A stretch of DNA of 31,258 bases. It comes from an uncultured bacterium (GTDB lineage: Bacteria; Bacillota; Clostridia; Peptostreptococcales; Anaerovoracaceae). Under the pieces are notes generated by a model. The model was not told the origin of the DNA. It saw nothing but the letters and a program-made list of their open reading frames with translations, and made no database searches. This document shows, piece by piece, positions 14,967 to 22,769 of this stretch. The first letter of the stretch is position 1; each line of letters opens with the position of its first letter. The DNA lies in NCBI GenBank assembly GCA_905214225.1, contig CAJMLL010000029.1, positions 1 through 31,258 on the forward strand. Direction: 5' to 3'. Made by a program: the position numbers and the translations under genes.

Positions 14967-17900
14967 ATGTAATTTTATCTGAAAAAGAATATCAGAAATC
15001 CATTCTTCAGTATCTGAAGGAAGAAAACGGCTATGTTGTCCGGGATGCGAAGAACTTTGACCGGTTGCACGCAATGGACAGGGAGCTTCTGATGAAGTTT
15101 CTGAATGACACGCAGCCGGAAGACATGCAGGCGCTGAAGAAAGTGTATAAGGACGATCTGGAAGAAACGATTGTGAATTTCCTGAACAACGAGGTGACCA
15201 AAACGAGAGGTTCATTGATAGAAACGTTGAAGAATGGCATCAACGTTTCCAATCGCCATCTGGATCTGATGTACACAAAGCCGGCAACCGATTTCAATAA
15301 GGAACTGCTTCGGAAATATCAGCAGAACATCTTCTCCGTGATGGAAGAAGTTTGGGCATCCGACAAGGAAAGGATTGACCTGGTCATCTTTTTGAACGGC
15401 ATCGCGATCATGTCTTTCGAGCTGAAGTGCAATGCTGCCGGGCAGACCTACCATGACGCCATCCTGCAGTACAGAAAGGAACGTGATCCCTCTTCACGGC
15501 TGTTTTTATGGAAAGCAGGCTGTATTGTAAACTTCGCTATGGATCTCGAAGAAGTCTACATGACGACAAAACTGGATGGGGAAAAGACATATTTTATGCC
15601 GTTCAACATGGGCCGCGGTGAAGGCGTTGATGCCGGAGCAGGAAACCCGACATTCGAAGACAAATACAGCGTTTCCTACATGTGGGAGGACATCCTGACG
15701 AAAGACACCATCCTTGATCTCCTGAGCAAGTTTATCTTTGTCGAACGGAAAGAGCAGATGAACGAGGAAACCGGAAGAAGCAAGGTAAAGGAAACGGTTA
15801 TCTTTCCGCGATTTCATCAGCTTGACCTTATCCGCAAACTCCTCGCAGACGTGAAGGAAAACGGAACGTCGCAGAATTACCTGATTGAGCACAGCGCCGG
15901 GTCCGGAAAGACGAACAGCATTGCCTGGCTGACTTATCGTCTGACTTCTCTTCACGATGAAAACAACAGGATCATCTATGATAACATCATTATCATGACA
16001 GATCGCGTGATTGTTGATCGTCAGCTTCAGGCGGCAATTCTTGGAATGGATCATAAGGCTGGAATGATCCGCGTCATGGACGACAGCTGCAGCTCCGCAG
16101 ACCTGGCCTATGCGCTTCAGCATAATACGAAGGTCATCGCTACAACGATTCAGAAATTCCCGTACATCGTCGATACAGTACGGAGTCTTCATAGCAAGAC
16201 GTTTGCTGTCATCATTGATGAGGCGCACTCTTCGACTGCCGGCAAAGACATGCAGGCGGTTGCGGAATCATTGTCCACAAGAGATTCTGATGAACTGACG
16301 GCAGACGATGTGGTAGAAAGCAAGCTCGCTGCAAGCGGAAAGCCGGAGAATGTCAGTATGTTTGCGTTCACCGCGACACCAAAGCCGACGACTCTGCGGA
16401 GGTTTGGGAGATTAAATCCGAAGGGAGAGTATCAGGCTTTCCACCTGTACAGCATGAAACAGGCAATCGAAGAAGGGTATATTCTGGATGTGCTGGCAAA
16501 TTACACGACATACAAGACGATGTACACGATCAATAAAGAAATCCAGGAAGATCCGCTCATGAAGACATCGCCCGCCAAAAGGGAGATTTCAAGATTTATC
16601 GATCTGCATGATACGAACATCGCCCAGCGCGTTCATATAATCATTGAGCACTTTAAGAATAATGTGATGAAAGAATTAAATGGCCAGGCCAAGGCAATGG
16701 TCATCACTAAATCTCGTGCTGCTGCGGTCAAGTATCGGCAGGCATTTGAGGAATATGTAACGAAAAAAGGGTATACGGATATTCACGCGCTGGTTGCCTT
16801 TACCGGGAAAGTGATTCTTTCGGATGATGAAACGCAGACGGAATATACAGAGCGCGCCATGAATAACATGGACAGCAAGCAGATTCCGGAGGCCTTTGAT
16901 TCCGACAACTACAATGTGCTGATTGTTGCGGATAAATATCAGACCGGCTTCGATCAGAAGAAGCTGTGCGCAATGTACATCATGAAAAAACTGCGTGGGG
17001 TAAAGGCGGTACAGACGCTGGGAAGGCTGAACAGGGTGTGCCCTCCGTATGAGAAAAAAGTGTTTGTGCTGGACTTTGTCAACGATTACGAGGACATGCA
17101 GAAAGCATTCGAGCCGTTCTATACAACGACGCTTCTGAAAAATGACCTGACTCCAAACCACATTTATGACCTTGAGGTAAAGATTGACGCTTATCACGTG
17201 CTTGATCCTCTGGATATCGACCGGGCTTACGATCTGATTTTTAAGAAACGAAAGCACACGATTTCGAAAAAAGAGCAGCGGGCACTCATTACATATTTCC
17301 GCAGAGCGGAAGATCATATTAAAGCCCTGGATCAGGGAGATCCAGAAAAAAAGAAACAGCGTGCTTTCCGAAAGGTCATGAAAAGTTTCCTCCGTTTTTA
17401 TGAATATCTCATGCAAGTCAGCTGCCTGGAAGACCCGGATTTGTATAAGAAATACGTGTTTGTCAGCTTCCTGTACCGCTATCTTGACCAGGGTAACGGC
17501 GGAGGCGGATTTGACCTCAAAGGAAAAATTCGGGCAGAAAACTTTGTCCAGGAGAAAACCGGAGAACATAAGGGAGAACAGATTACATCAGATCCGGTTG
17601 TAAAGCTGCCTACCGCGGAAGCCTTCAATCTGACGCAGGAGAAAGAAAAACATCTGTCTGAGATCATCGCGGAAATCAATTCCCGCACGGGCAAAAACTA
17701 CGATAACGACGTGGCTGTCAAGTCGATGCTTCAGGTCAGGGACATCATGATGAAGTCTGATACGCTGAAGAAAAGCGCGAAGAACAATACGGAGAAAGAC
17801 TTCGAATTCTCGTACTATGACAGTATCGACGATGCCCTGATCGAAGGACTGAGTCAGAACCAGGACTTCTTCTCGCTGCTTCTGAACAACGATGATATCA

Positions 17901-18010
17901 AGAAGCAGGTCATGGGCCTGTTTGCCGATGAAATCTACAAGAGTCTGCGGGGAGAAAACAGAGCATATCAGATACAGGATACCGGCAGTCAGAGAGTCGC
18001 AGAGCGTTGA
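14963..18010 (+). CDS. hsdR: Type I restriction-modification endonuclease/translocase subunit
   Basis: 1015 residues, starting in the ATGA overlap after GGAGG. The N-terminal nuclease domain has the PD-(D/E)xK residues Asp139 in RIDLVIF and Glu153/Lys155 in FELKC. The SF2 motor follows: Walker A GSGKT (313-317), DEAH box (419-422), FTATP (469-473) and motif VI QTLGRLNR (about 685-692). The C-terminal helical part (about 780-1000) would dock to HsdM. It cuts unmethylated DNA after ATP-driven translocation. All key residues are present, so the system looks functional. It is the last gene before attR and has no clear terminator of its own. Confidence 0.95.
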   Translation: MNVILSEKEYQKSILQYLKEENGYVVRDAKNFDRLHAMDRELLMKFLNDTQPEDMQALKKVYKDDLEETIVNFLNNEVTKTRGSLIETLKNGINVSNRHLDLMYTKPATDFNKELLRKYQQNIFSVMEEVWASDKERIDLVIFLNGIAIMSFELKCNAAGQTYHDAILQYRKERDPSSRLFLWKAGCIVNFAMDLEEVYMTTKLDGEKTYFMPFNMGRGEGVDAGAGNPTFEDKYSVSYMWEDILTKDTILDLLSKFIFVERKEQMNEETGRSKVKETVIFPRFHQLDLIRKLLADVKENGTSQNYLIEHSAGSGKTNSIAWLTYRLTSLHDENNRIIYDNIIIMTDRVIVDRQLQAAILGMDHKAGMIRVMDDSCSSADLAYALQHNTKVIATTIQKFPYIVDTVRSLHSKTFAVIIDEAHSSTAGKDMQAVAESLSTRDSDELTADDVVESKLAASGKPENVSMFAFTATPKPTTLRRFGRLNPKGEYQAFHLYSMKQAIEEGYILDVLANYTTYKTMYTINKEIQEDPLMKTSPAKREISRFIDLHDTNIAQRVHIIIEHFKNNVMKELNGQAKAMVITKSRAAAVKYRQAFEEYVTKKGYTDIHALVAFTGKVILSDDETQTEYTERAMNNMDSKQIPEAFDSDNYNVLIVADKYQTGFDQKKLCAMYIMKKLRGVKAVQTLGRLNRVCPPYEKKVFVLDFVNDYEDMQKAFEPFYTTTLLKNDLTPNHIYDLEVKIDAYHVLDPLDIDRAYDLIFKKRKHTISKKEQRALITYFRRAEDHIKALDQGDPEKKKQRAFRKVMKSFLRFYEYLMQVSCLEDPDLYKKYVFVSFLYRYLDQGNGGGGFDLKGKIRAENFVQEKTGEHKGEQITSDPVVKLPTAEAFNLTQEKEKHLSEIIAEINSRTGKNYDNDVAVKSMLQVRDIMMKSDTLKKSAKNNTEKDFEFSYYDSIDDALIEGLSQNQDFFSLLLNNDDIKKQVMGLFADEIYKSLRGENRAYQIQDTGSQRVAER

Positions 18011-18110
18011 CAGGATCGAATAACCTGTTCGAGATATTGTTTAACGTTTGCGTGAAATAGAGGCCTGAAGTGCTCTGGTTTCGTTGAAATTACAGCAATT
18101 GGCGTTCTGG

Positions 18111-18231
18111 AAATCTGACATGTTTTCTGACATGTTTTTGACATGTCGTCACCGGTCATTTCAAAAATTACCAGACATAACGAAAGATACTTCGCAGAAT
18201 ACCAACCGTTTCGAAAGTTACTAAACGAAAC
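18111..18231 (+). repeat. Repeats inside attR (candidate integrase/excisionase sites)
   Basis: TGACATGTTT occurs at 18116-18125 and 18128-18137, and TGACATGTCG at 18139-18148. The first shares the 15-base word AAATCTGACATGTTT with the attL side. Further in, TTTCAAAAATTAC (18160-18172) and TTTCGAAAGTTAC (18209-18221) form an imperfect direct repeat, and GTTTCG (18208-18213) pairs with CGAAAC (18226-18231). The region 18011-18257 holds no gene. Confidence 0.5.
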
Positions 18232-18257
18232 AAATAACAGCAAATCGCTTTTCCAGA

Positions 18258-18303
18258 GCTCATAACCCGGAGGTCGCAGGTTCAAGTCCTGCCTCCGCAA
18301 CCA
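18258..18303 (+). repeat. attR: attR: second copy of the 46-bp tRNA-Met 3' end
   Basis: Identical to 9-54. The bases before it (TTCCAGA) do not complete a tRNA, so only the 3' fragment is present. It marks the right end of the element. Confidence 0.93.
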
Positions 18304-18310
18304 CATTTCA

Positions 18311-18353
18311 AAAGCCTGTAGTCGTTGAAATCAGCGTGCTACAGGCTTTTTTT
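18311..18353 (+). terminator. Original terminator of the tRNA-Met gene, now downstream of attR
   Basis: AAAGCCTGTAG (18311-18321) pairs perfectly with CTACAGGCTTT (18339-18349), followed by seven T's (18347-18353). Its place, eight bases after the tRNA 3' fragment, shows it belonged to the intact gene before insertion. Confidence 0.85.
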
Positions 18354-18373
18354 CATGCTTGAGTTATATGCAT

Positions 18374-18888
18374 CTAATCATAACCTTTCATCATCTTCTT
18401 CACCCATTTTCCAGTCGCGGATAAATCGCTCGTTTTCCAGCCAGAGGTTTTCTGCGTGGAAGAGTTCAGCAGAGAAGCCGTCTCCGCCTTGTTCGACAGG
18501 GACCAGGCACAGCTGGAAAGCTGGTATTTTTTAATCAGAGCTTTCCATTTATTCGCCTCTGTGTAATTGATCGCGCCGTTGCCGGAGGCGTCGCAGATGC
18601 TGAACTCCGAGATAAACACAGGCAGGCCCGAGCTTCTTGCCGATTTGACTTTGTCCCGGAGAAACTGTCCATGGCTGCCAGCGTAAAAGTGGCAGCTGTA
18701 CATGATATTTTTCTGCTTCAGCGATGGCTGTCTGTGAGATTGACGCCCTTTACATGAAGCGCGCCATGCTTCGTGTAGGGAGCCGCCGCGGCATAGGCGG
18801 GAGCACTCAGTCCGGACAAAAAACAAACCGCAAGGAGTAACACCGCAAGCGCCGCGGTCAGGATTTTTCGTGGTGTCTTCAGTTTCAT
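18374..18888 (-). pseudogene. GH5 cellulase pseudogene with large internal deletion
   Basis: From the ATG at 18888 one frame gives a signal peptide (MKLKTPRKILTAALAVLLL and following, with an AYA cleavage site) and the first mature residues, including the GH5-typical HVKGVNLTDS. It then stops at TGA (18718-18720). A second frame takes over near there and gives the C-terminal part of a GH5 enzyme: KQKNIMYSCHFYAGSHGQ, then VFISEFSICDASGNG with the nucleophile Glu, a W-S-L strand and a final helix. A full GH5 catalytic domain is about 280-300 residues; roughly two thirds is missing at the junction, including the acid/base Glu. It once made an exported endoglucanase and is now dead. Confidence 0.8.
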
Positions 18889-18890
18889 AG

Positions 18891-19316
18891 TTATTGCCTC
18901 TCATTAGATTCTGAAAGAATAATATCAAGCATCTGACGTGGTGTTACAACGAATGGTTTCACAGAAAAATGTCGGGAATTTCCGGTTATGAGATCAGCGT
19001 CAGTCTCTTTTCTGGCCTCCATTGTGACCTCGTAGAATACTTTGTCCTTAGGATCCGGGAGATCAATGTCAAGATGTTCTTCTGAAATATTGACTGCGTG
19101 GATTTCTATTTCTTCAACGATATTACTTACAATTGTTTCTGTCAGATGAAATTTTGGCCGGAGCAGAACGGCCTGGTATTCAGTAATGATTGCCTTGTTT
19201 ACCAGAGGAATAATTACATCGTTAAAGGCGAGATCAATAATAGTACTCGGAATGGATTTCCATTTCAGAGCAGCTGAAACCAATACGTTTGTATCTATCA
19301 CAGCATAATACTTCAA
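18891..19316 (-). CDS. PIN-domain toxin (putative toxin-antitoxin ribonuclease)
   Basis: A TTG start at 19316 is preferred: it lies nine bases after GAGG and gives the family-typical MKYYAVIDTNVLVSA. A GTG at 19331 would add five residues. The 141-residue protein has the PIN acidic residues: Asp8 in VIDTN, Glu46 in ITEYQ, Asp91 in DPKDK and Asp108 in DADLITGNSRHF. Such enzymes cleave RNA (often tRNA or rRNA) in a Mg-dependent way until neutralised. It follows the RelB-like gene with the coding regions touching, so it forms a two-gene TA operon. It matches the 'putative TA toxin, PIN family' group rather than classical VapC. Confidence 0.85.
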   Translation of the reverse strand: MKYYAVIDTNVLVSAALKWKSIPSTIIDLAFNDVIIPLVNKAIITEYQAVLLRPKFHLTETIVSNIVEEIEIHAVNISEEHLDIDLPDPKDKVFYEVTMEARKETDADLITGNSRHFSVKPFVVTPRQMLDIILSESNERQ

Positions 19317-19327
19317 AACCGGACACC

Positions 19328-19609
19328 TCACTCTCTGGATTTTGCAATTTCTGCATTAATTTCATCAAGTGACATGTCTGAAATTCCATGTTCTTCTGCA
19401 ATACGGCTTGCACGTTTCATTGCTTCGATCCCTTTATTTACCGGTTTTGAATCGATTTTCATGCTGAAAGGAATTCCCCTGGCACTTACCAGTCGGGAAA
19501 CACACATTCTGAGATAAGAAGGCATATCCAAACCCAGCTGCTGGAGAATACTGACTGCTTCAGCTCTTTCTGTTTCGTCTGCACGGAACTGAATTAATGT
19601 ATTTGCCAT
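19328..19609 (-). CDS. RelB/DinJ-family antitoxin
   Basis: 93 residues from the ATG at 19609, eight bases after GGAGG; a GTG at 19618 would overlap that spacing. The N-terminus (MANTLIQFRADETERAEAVS) is a ribbon-helix-helix DNA-binding domain with the beta strand followed by two helices (LQQLGLDMPSYLRMCVSR). The C-terminal half is helical and acidic (EEHGISDMSLDEINAEI) and would wrap the toxin. The pair should autoregulate by binding its own promoter. RelB-like antitoxins usually partner RelE-type toxins; here the partner is a PIN protein. Confidence 0.85.
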   Translation of the reverse strand: MANTLIQFRADETERAEAVSILQQLGLDMPSYLRMCVSRLVSARGIPFSMKIDSKPVNKGIEAMKRASRIAEEHGISDMSLDEINAEIAKSRE

Positions 19610-19629
19610 ATTAAGCACCTCCTGTTCTG

Positions 19630-19663
19630 ATTATAGTATATACAGTTGAAAACAATTGAAAAC
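19630..19663 (-). promoter_or_regulatory. TA promoter with 10-bp-spaced repeats
   Basis: A TATAAT -10 box on the minus strand (19630-19635). TTGAAAAC is repeated at 19646-19653 and 19656-19663 on the plus strand, one helical turn apart, in the -35 region. These are likely antitoxin operator sites. No strong -35 is seen. Confidence 0.5.
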
Positions 19664-19869
19664 ATATGAAGTGAAATTTTAATATTTATCAGTCCGTGTA
19701 CTGGTCATAATATCCATTTCCGTCAAATGCGAATTCTGTATCCGGACTGGAAAAGAATTTTTCGGGTACAAAGGCAAGGATGGCGATGGCTGCACAGAAA
19801 GACCGGAAGAAATTTACCAGAGCGCATCGCAGAGCCTGAGAATTATCGCTGATGCAGTAAAGGGATAAG
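19664..19869. other. Intergenic stretch with a possible gene remnant
   Basis: On the minus strand an open frame ends at 19689 with a plausible protein tail (PDTEFAFDGNGYYDQY), but its upstream part runs through the rhodanese terminator and has no start with a ribosome-binding site. It may be the 3' end of a lost gene. Otherwise nothing firm. Confidence 0.3.
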
Positions 19870-19902
19870 AAAAAAAGAGCTCCCGTACTTTTACGGAAGC
19901 CC
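19870..19902 (-). terminator. Intrinsic terminator of the rhodanese gene
   Basis: On the minus strand GGGCTTCCGTA pairs with TACGGGAGCTC (two wobbles) around AAAG and is followed by seven T's (A-run 19870-19876 on the plus strand). Confidence 0.8.
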
Positions 19903-19970
19903 TTGGCATCTGACGGATATTCTATGCATTCAGCACCCCGTCCGCCGCGGAGGTAAAACATAAACCGTGA

Positions 19971-20498
19971 TTATTTGCTTGCAACCAGCTCGTATCCAGC
20001 ATCAAGCCATGCAGCAAGTCCGCCCGGCTGACGATATACTTTCTTATAGCCCTTCTTAACCAGGTAAGCTGCACCGTAGTCAGAACGCGGGCATCCAACG
20101 AATCCGCAGTAAACAACGATTCTGGCCTTCTTATTCTTTCCGGCAGCCTTGATCAGAGCCTTCTTCTGTGCAGAAGTGAATTCCTTTGTTGTCATAGGAA
20201 CCGTTACGTTTACAGCTCCAGGAATGTGCTGCTTTGCAAAAGAGTCTGCAGGCATTGTATCGATGAGGACCATCTTTGTTCCCTTTGTTACCCATTTATG
20301 CAGTGTAGCTGTGTTAACAAGCTTATACTTTCCTGCCTTTGTCTGTGTAACGAGGTTCATTGCTGCAGTTTCAATCTTCTGCTCGTTACCATCAGGTTTT
20401 GCCGTTCCGAATGTTGCAGAATCAGCGAATACGCCGATTGCTGAGAATGCAACAACGAGGACGAATGCCATAATCAGGACACTAATCTTCTTTTTCAT
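19971..20498 (-). CDS. Exported rhodanese-like protein
   Basis: 175 residues, starting after AAAGGAGAAAC. The signal peptide is MKKKISVLIMAFVLVVAFSA with a cleavage site near VFA-DS (about 25). The single rhodanese domain (about 55-170) has the DxR/A-type strand VLIDTMPADSFAKQHIPGAV and the active-site loop YCGFVGCPRSDYGA with the catalytic cysteine, then a GYKKVYRQPGGLAAW end typical of sulfurtransferases. It would carry persulfide or act in extracytoplasmic sulfur handling; the substrate is unknown. It is monocistronic with its own consensus promoter and terminator. Confidence 0.9.
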   Translation of the reverse strand: MKKKISVLIMAFVLVVAFSAIGVFADSATFGTAKPDGNEQKIETAAMNLVTQTKAGKYKLVNTATLHKWVTKGTKMVLIDTMPADSFAKQHIPGAVNVTVPMTTKEFTSAQKKALIKAAGKNKKARIVVYCGFVGCPRSDYGAAYLVKKGYKKVYRQPGGLAAWLDAGYELVASK

Positions 20499-20550
20499 GA
20501 TGTTTCTCCTTTTTCATTGATAAGGTGATACAGCTTATTTTGTTAAATCA

Positions 20551-20579
20551 ATTATAGCAATTATGAAAATGCTGTTCAA
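20551..20579 (-). promoter_or_regulatory. Promoter of the rhodanese gene
   Basis: On the minus strand TTGAAC (20574-20579) and TATAAT (20551-20556) are separated by exactly 17 bases, a near-consensus sigma-A promoter. Confidence 0.8.
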
Positions 20580-20702
20580 GAACGATTCTGAATATAGGCA
20601 AAATTTATATTAGCAAGGAGATAAACCGTGTGTATACAATAGATTGCAACAATTCAACTGTCCGATAATAATCACTCTTGCTGGCAGATGTGCTGGAATA
20701 GA

Positions 20703-20730
20703 TTGACGAATAATCTACTTAAGATACAAT
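20703..20730 (+). promoter_or_regulatory. Promoter upstream of the 632-residue membrane protein and cas genes
   Basis: TTGACG (20703-20708), 16-base spacer, TACAAT (20725-20730). No other promoter is obvious between here and cas3, so it may drive the whole downstream operon. Confidence 0.6.
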
Positions 20731-20787
20731 GAAAAGAGGCACAATTGTTATTACTTTAAAGAAGCGATATTTCAGGAGAAGAGAATT

Positions 20788-22686
20788 ATGAGCAGTGGAG
20801 ATGATTTCTGGCATGGACTGAGCCGCGGGCAGTTCGAGGATATGGTCCGGCGCAGTGAAGAACGAAGCAGTCAGTCAGATTCGGATGATTTTAATGACGG
20901 ATTTGATGATCATTCTGATGATGATTTCAATGATGACTACGGTGATGATGACTATGATGGCTATGGCGATGATGCTGATGACGATGACTATGATGGAGGG
21001 GGATCATCATTTTCCGGATATTCAGGCGGCACTTTCTATACCAGTGAAGAGCGGAAGGAAGAAGGAAAATTCAAGAAACTTAAGAAGCAGGAAAAACTGA
21101 ACAGCAACTGTCTTCTCGCCTTTCTTCCGCCGGAGGAACAAGAATCTTTATTCCGCAGACATGGTCTGGATCAGATCTGGAATGATATTTCCAGTGGAAA
21201 ATATTCCATTGAACAGACAGCACCTGCATATGACCAGAATGCATGGATTCATAACTGGGAACATGGAGCCATGTGGCTGATGGCCGCAGACCGGTTCAAC
21301 TGGCTGATGTGGAAGGCCAATTGTAAAACCAATCCCTGGTATGATTTCTGGAATGAACATGAAATTCGTATGGATCTGACAGAGCTGCCAGCTCTGGATC
21401 CAGTGTTTATACCAGATAAACGGCCATATGTTTTTTTAGAGGAATTGTATCAGAAATGCTGGCATGTCGATCCGATCGAGGAAAGAGAGCCTGGAAGACG
21501 GAACGATTTCTTGATGAAGCAGCAGAAAAAGATGCAGCGTGAGCAGATGAAAAAGCATTGTGAATTTCTGAGAAATCGGCTTTTCGGCAGTGCTTACGAC
21601 AGTGGTCTGCAGAAAGCACAATTTATAATATTTCAGAGATTTATCGACTGGGGATCGATGGACGATGAAGAAAAACAGCTCTTCATGAAATATCTGAAAT
21701 GCTACTTCAGGCCGATTGACTGGTTAGATCTTAAGTATCCAATGGGCGTAGAACGGTGCGATTTTGTAACAGAGGGATTTAACACGGATACTAACGAGCG
21801 GGACACTAAATCTCTGCTGGGCAGCCTTATGGGACATACCTATCGTGAGATCGATAACGACACAGCCAGAAAAATTGTTGAGAAGAACCGCATCTTTGAT
21901 GAATATCGGAGGACCATCCCGGGCTTCGTCGATAAGTATGCAGATCTTCTGCTGGATCTGGATGAATCCTGTGCAGACAAAGCCAACGATCCAGAAATAG
22001 AAGCAAGGATAGACGCCTATAATAACGGCCCGCAAATCCGGATCGATCCGGTAAAGACCGATAAAGACGGAAATGTGATAACGACTGCGATGATAGAGCA
22101 GCAAAAGAAAGAAGAGGAAGCCCAGAGAGCTGAACAAGAAGAACACAGAAAACAAAGGGCTCTGAAACGCCCCCATCGAAAGAAAATCGTGCGGCGTATT
22201 CTTGCCGGCTTTCTTTTGGCCGCCATCGCAATATGCTTCCTCGATTCCGTACCCAACAGAATTTATGCCAGGAATGTATTCCAGAAATACGGCGAGAACG
22301 CAGGAACAGACAGCCATGGAAGAGTCAGGAAACTTCCATCATCATTTCATGACGGACAGTCCCTGTCCATCGCGCGTGGAATGAAAGGAAAAGTCTACTA
22401 TATCTACAACGGAAAGAAAGTCTCCTATGTGTGGCAGAGCGATCGGGAAGATATCAGTAAGCAGTCCTTTGATCATGTCATAGACCGGATGTACGGAAAA
22501 GCATATAGTAACGTTAACCTTCAGACCTCCGGGAAAGCGCAGAAGATCAGCGCCAGAGAGTATCCAATGCAGTATTATGAAATTTACACCAGTAAAGGTT
22601 TTCCGGCTGTCGAGGGCTTCAGTAAATCCGAACGGGAAAACTGCATGTTTATTCTGATTAAGGAATATGATGATTCGGAAGAATAG
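20788..22686 (+). CDS. Asp-rich single-pass membrane protein of unknown function
   Basis: 632 residues, starting after CAGGAG. Residues 31-69 are a nearly pure Asp/Gly/Tyr tract coded by GATGAT-type triplets, followed by a Gly/Ser linker. About 85-400 is a helical, tryptophan-rich cytoplasmic domain I do not recognise (for example NWEHGAMWLMAADRFNWLMW near 157-176). A charged coiled coil (EQQKKEEEAQRAEQEEHRKQ, about 435-455) leads to a basic stop-transfer and one membrane span (about 468-488, ILAGFLLAAIAICFL). The last 145 residues would be outside. It is followed by cas3 on the same strand 83 bases later with no terminator, so it may be co-transcribed with the CRISPR-Cas operon. It is not a known Cas protein; linkage could be chance. 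Confidence 0.75.
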   Translation: MSSGDDFWHGLSRGQFEDMVRRSEERSSQSDSDDFNDGFDDHSDDDFNDDYGDDDYDGYGDDADDDDYDGGGSSFSGYSGGTFYTSEERKEEGKFKKLKKQEKLNSNCLLAFLPPEEQESLFRRHGLDQIWNDISSGKYSIEQTAPAYDQNAWIHNWEHGAMWLMAADRFNWLMWKANCKTNPWYDFWNEHEIRMDLTELPALDPVFIPDKRPYVFLEELYQKCWHVDPIEEREPGRRNDFLMKQQKKMQREQMKKHCEFLRNRLFGSAYDSGLQKAQFIIFQRFIDWGSMDDEEKQLFMKYLKCYFRPIDWLDLKYPMGVERCDFVTEGFNTDTNERDTKSLLGSLMGHTYREIDNDTARKIVEKNRIFDEYRRTIPGFVDKYADLLLDLDESCADKANDPEIEARIDAYNNGPQIRIDPVKTDKDGNVITTAMIEQQKKEEEAQRAEQEEHRKQRALKRPHRKKIVRRILAGFLLAAIAICFLDSVPNRIYARNVFQKYGENAGTDSHGRVRKLPSSFHDGQSLSIARGMKGKVYYIYNGKKVSYVWQSDREDISKQSFDHVIDRMYGKAYSNVNLQTSGKAQKISAREYPMQYYEIYTSKGFPAVEGFSKSERENCMFILIKEYDDSEE

Positions 22687-22769
22687 GAGCCGAGCAGACT
22701 GGGGAATATGGTGAGGGAAAAAAGGTGAATGTTTGAAATTGCTGAAGAAAGAACGGAGGAAATGAAATC

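Larger units (their letters stand above)
9..18303. mobile_element. Integrated mobilizable element of about 18.25 kb in tRNA-Met, carrying a type I R-M system
   Basis: The element is bounded by the 46-bp direct repeats. It carries a tyrosine integrase, an excisionase-like HTH protein, a Rep_trans-type initiator/relaxase and an FtsK-like coupling ATPase, which is the usual Tn916/ICEBs1-type processing set. No VirB4-like ATPase, VirB6-like membrane protein or cell-wall hydrolase of a mating channel is present, so by inference it relies on a helper element. The integrase sits inside the element, about 5.8 kb from attL and 11 kb from attR, rather than next to an end. This fits growth by cargo addition on the right side. 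An alternative is a decayed ICE that lost its transfer genes. Confidence 0.85.

Noticed and set aside
15506..17569. Long minus-strand ORFs (240 and 297 residues) opposite hsdR
   Set aside because: They lie antisense to a clearly coding gene, have no ribosome-binding sites and no domain features.
18011..18060. CAGG/CCTG hairpin after hsdR as a terminator
   Set aside because: The stem is four base pairs with no T-run.
19689..19961. Minus-strand ORF of 90 residues
   Set aside because: It runs through the rhodanese terminator and lacks a start site. Only its last residues look protein-like, so it is noted as a possible remnant.
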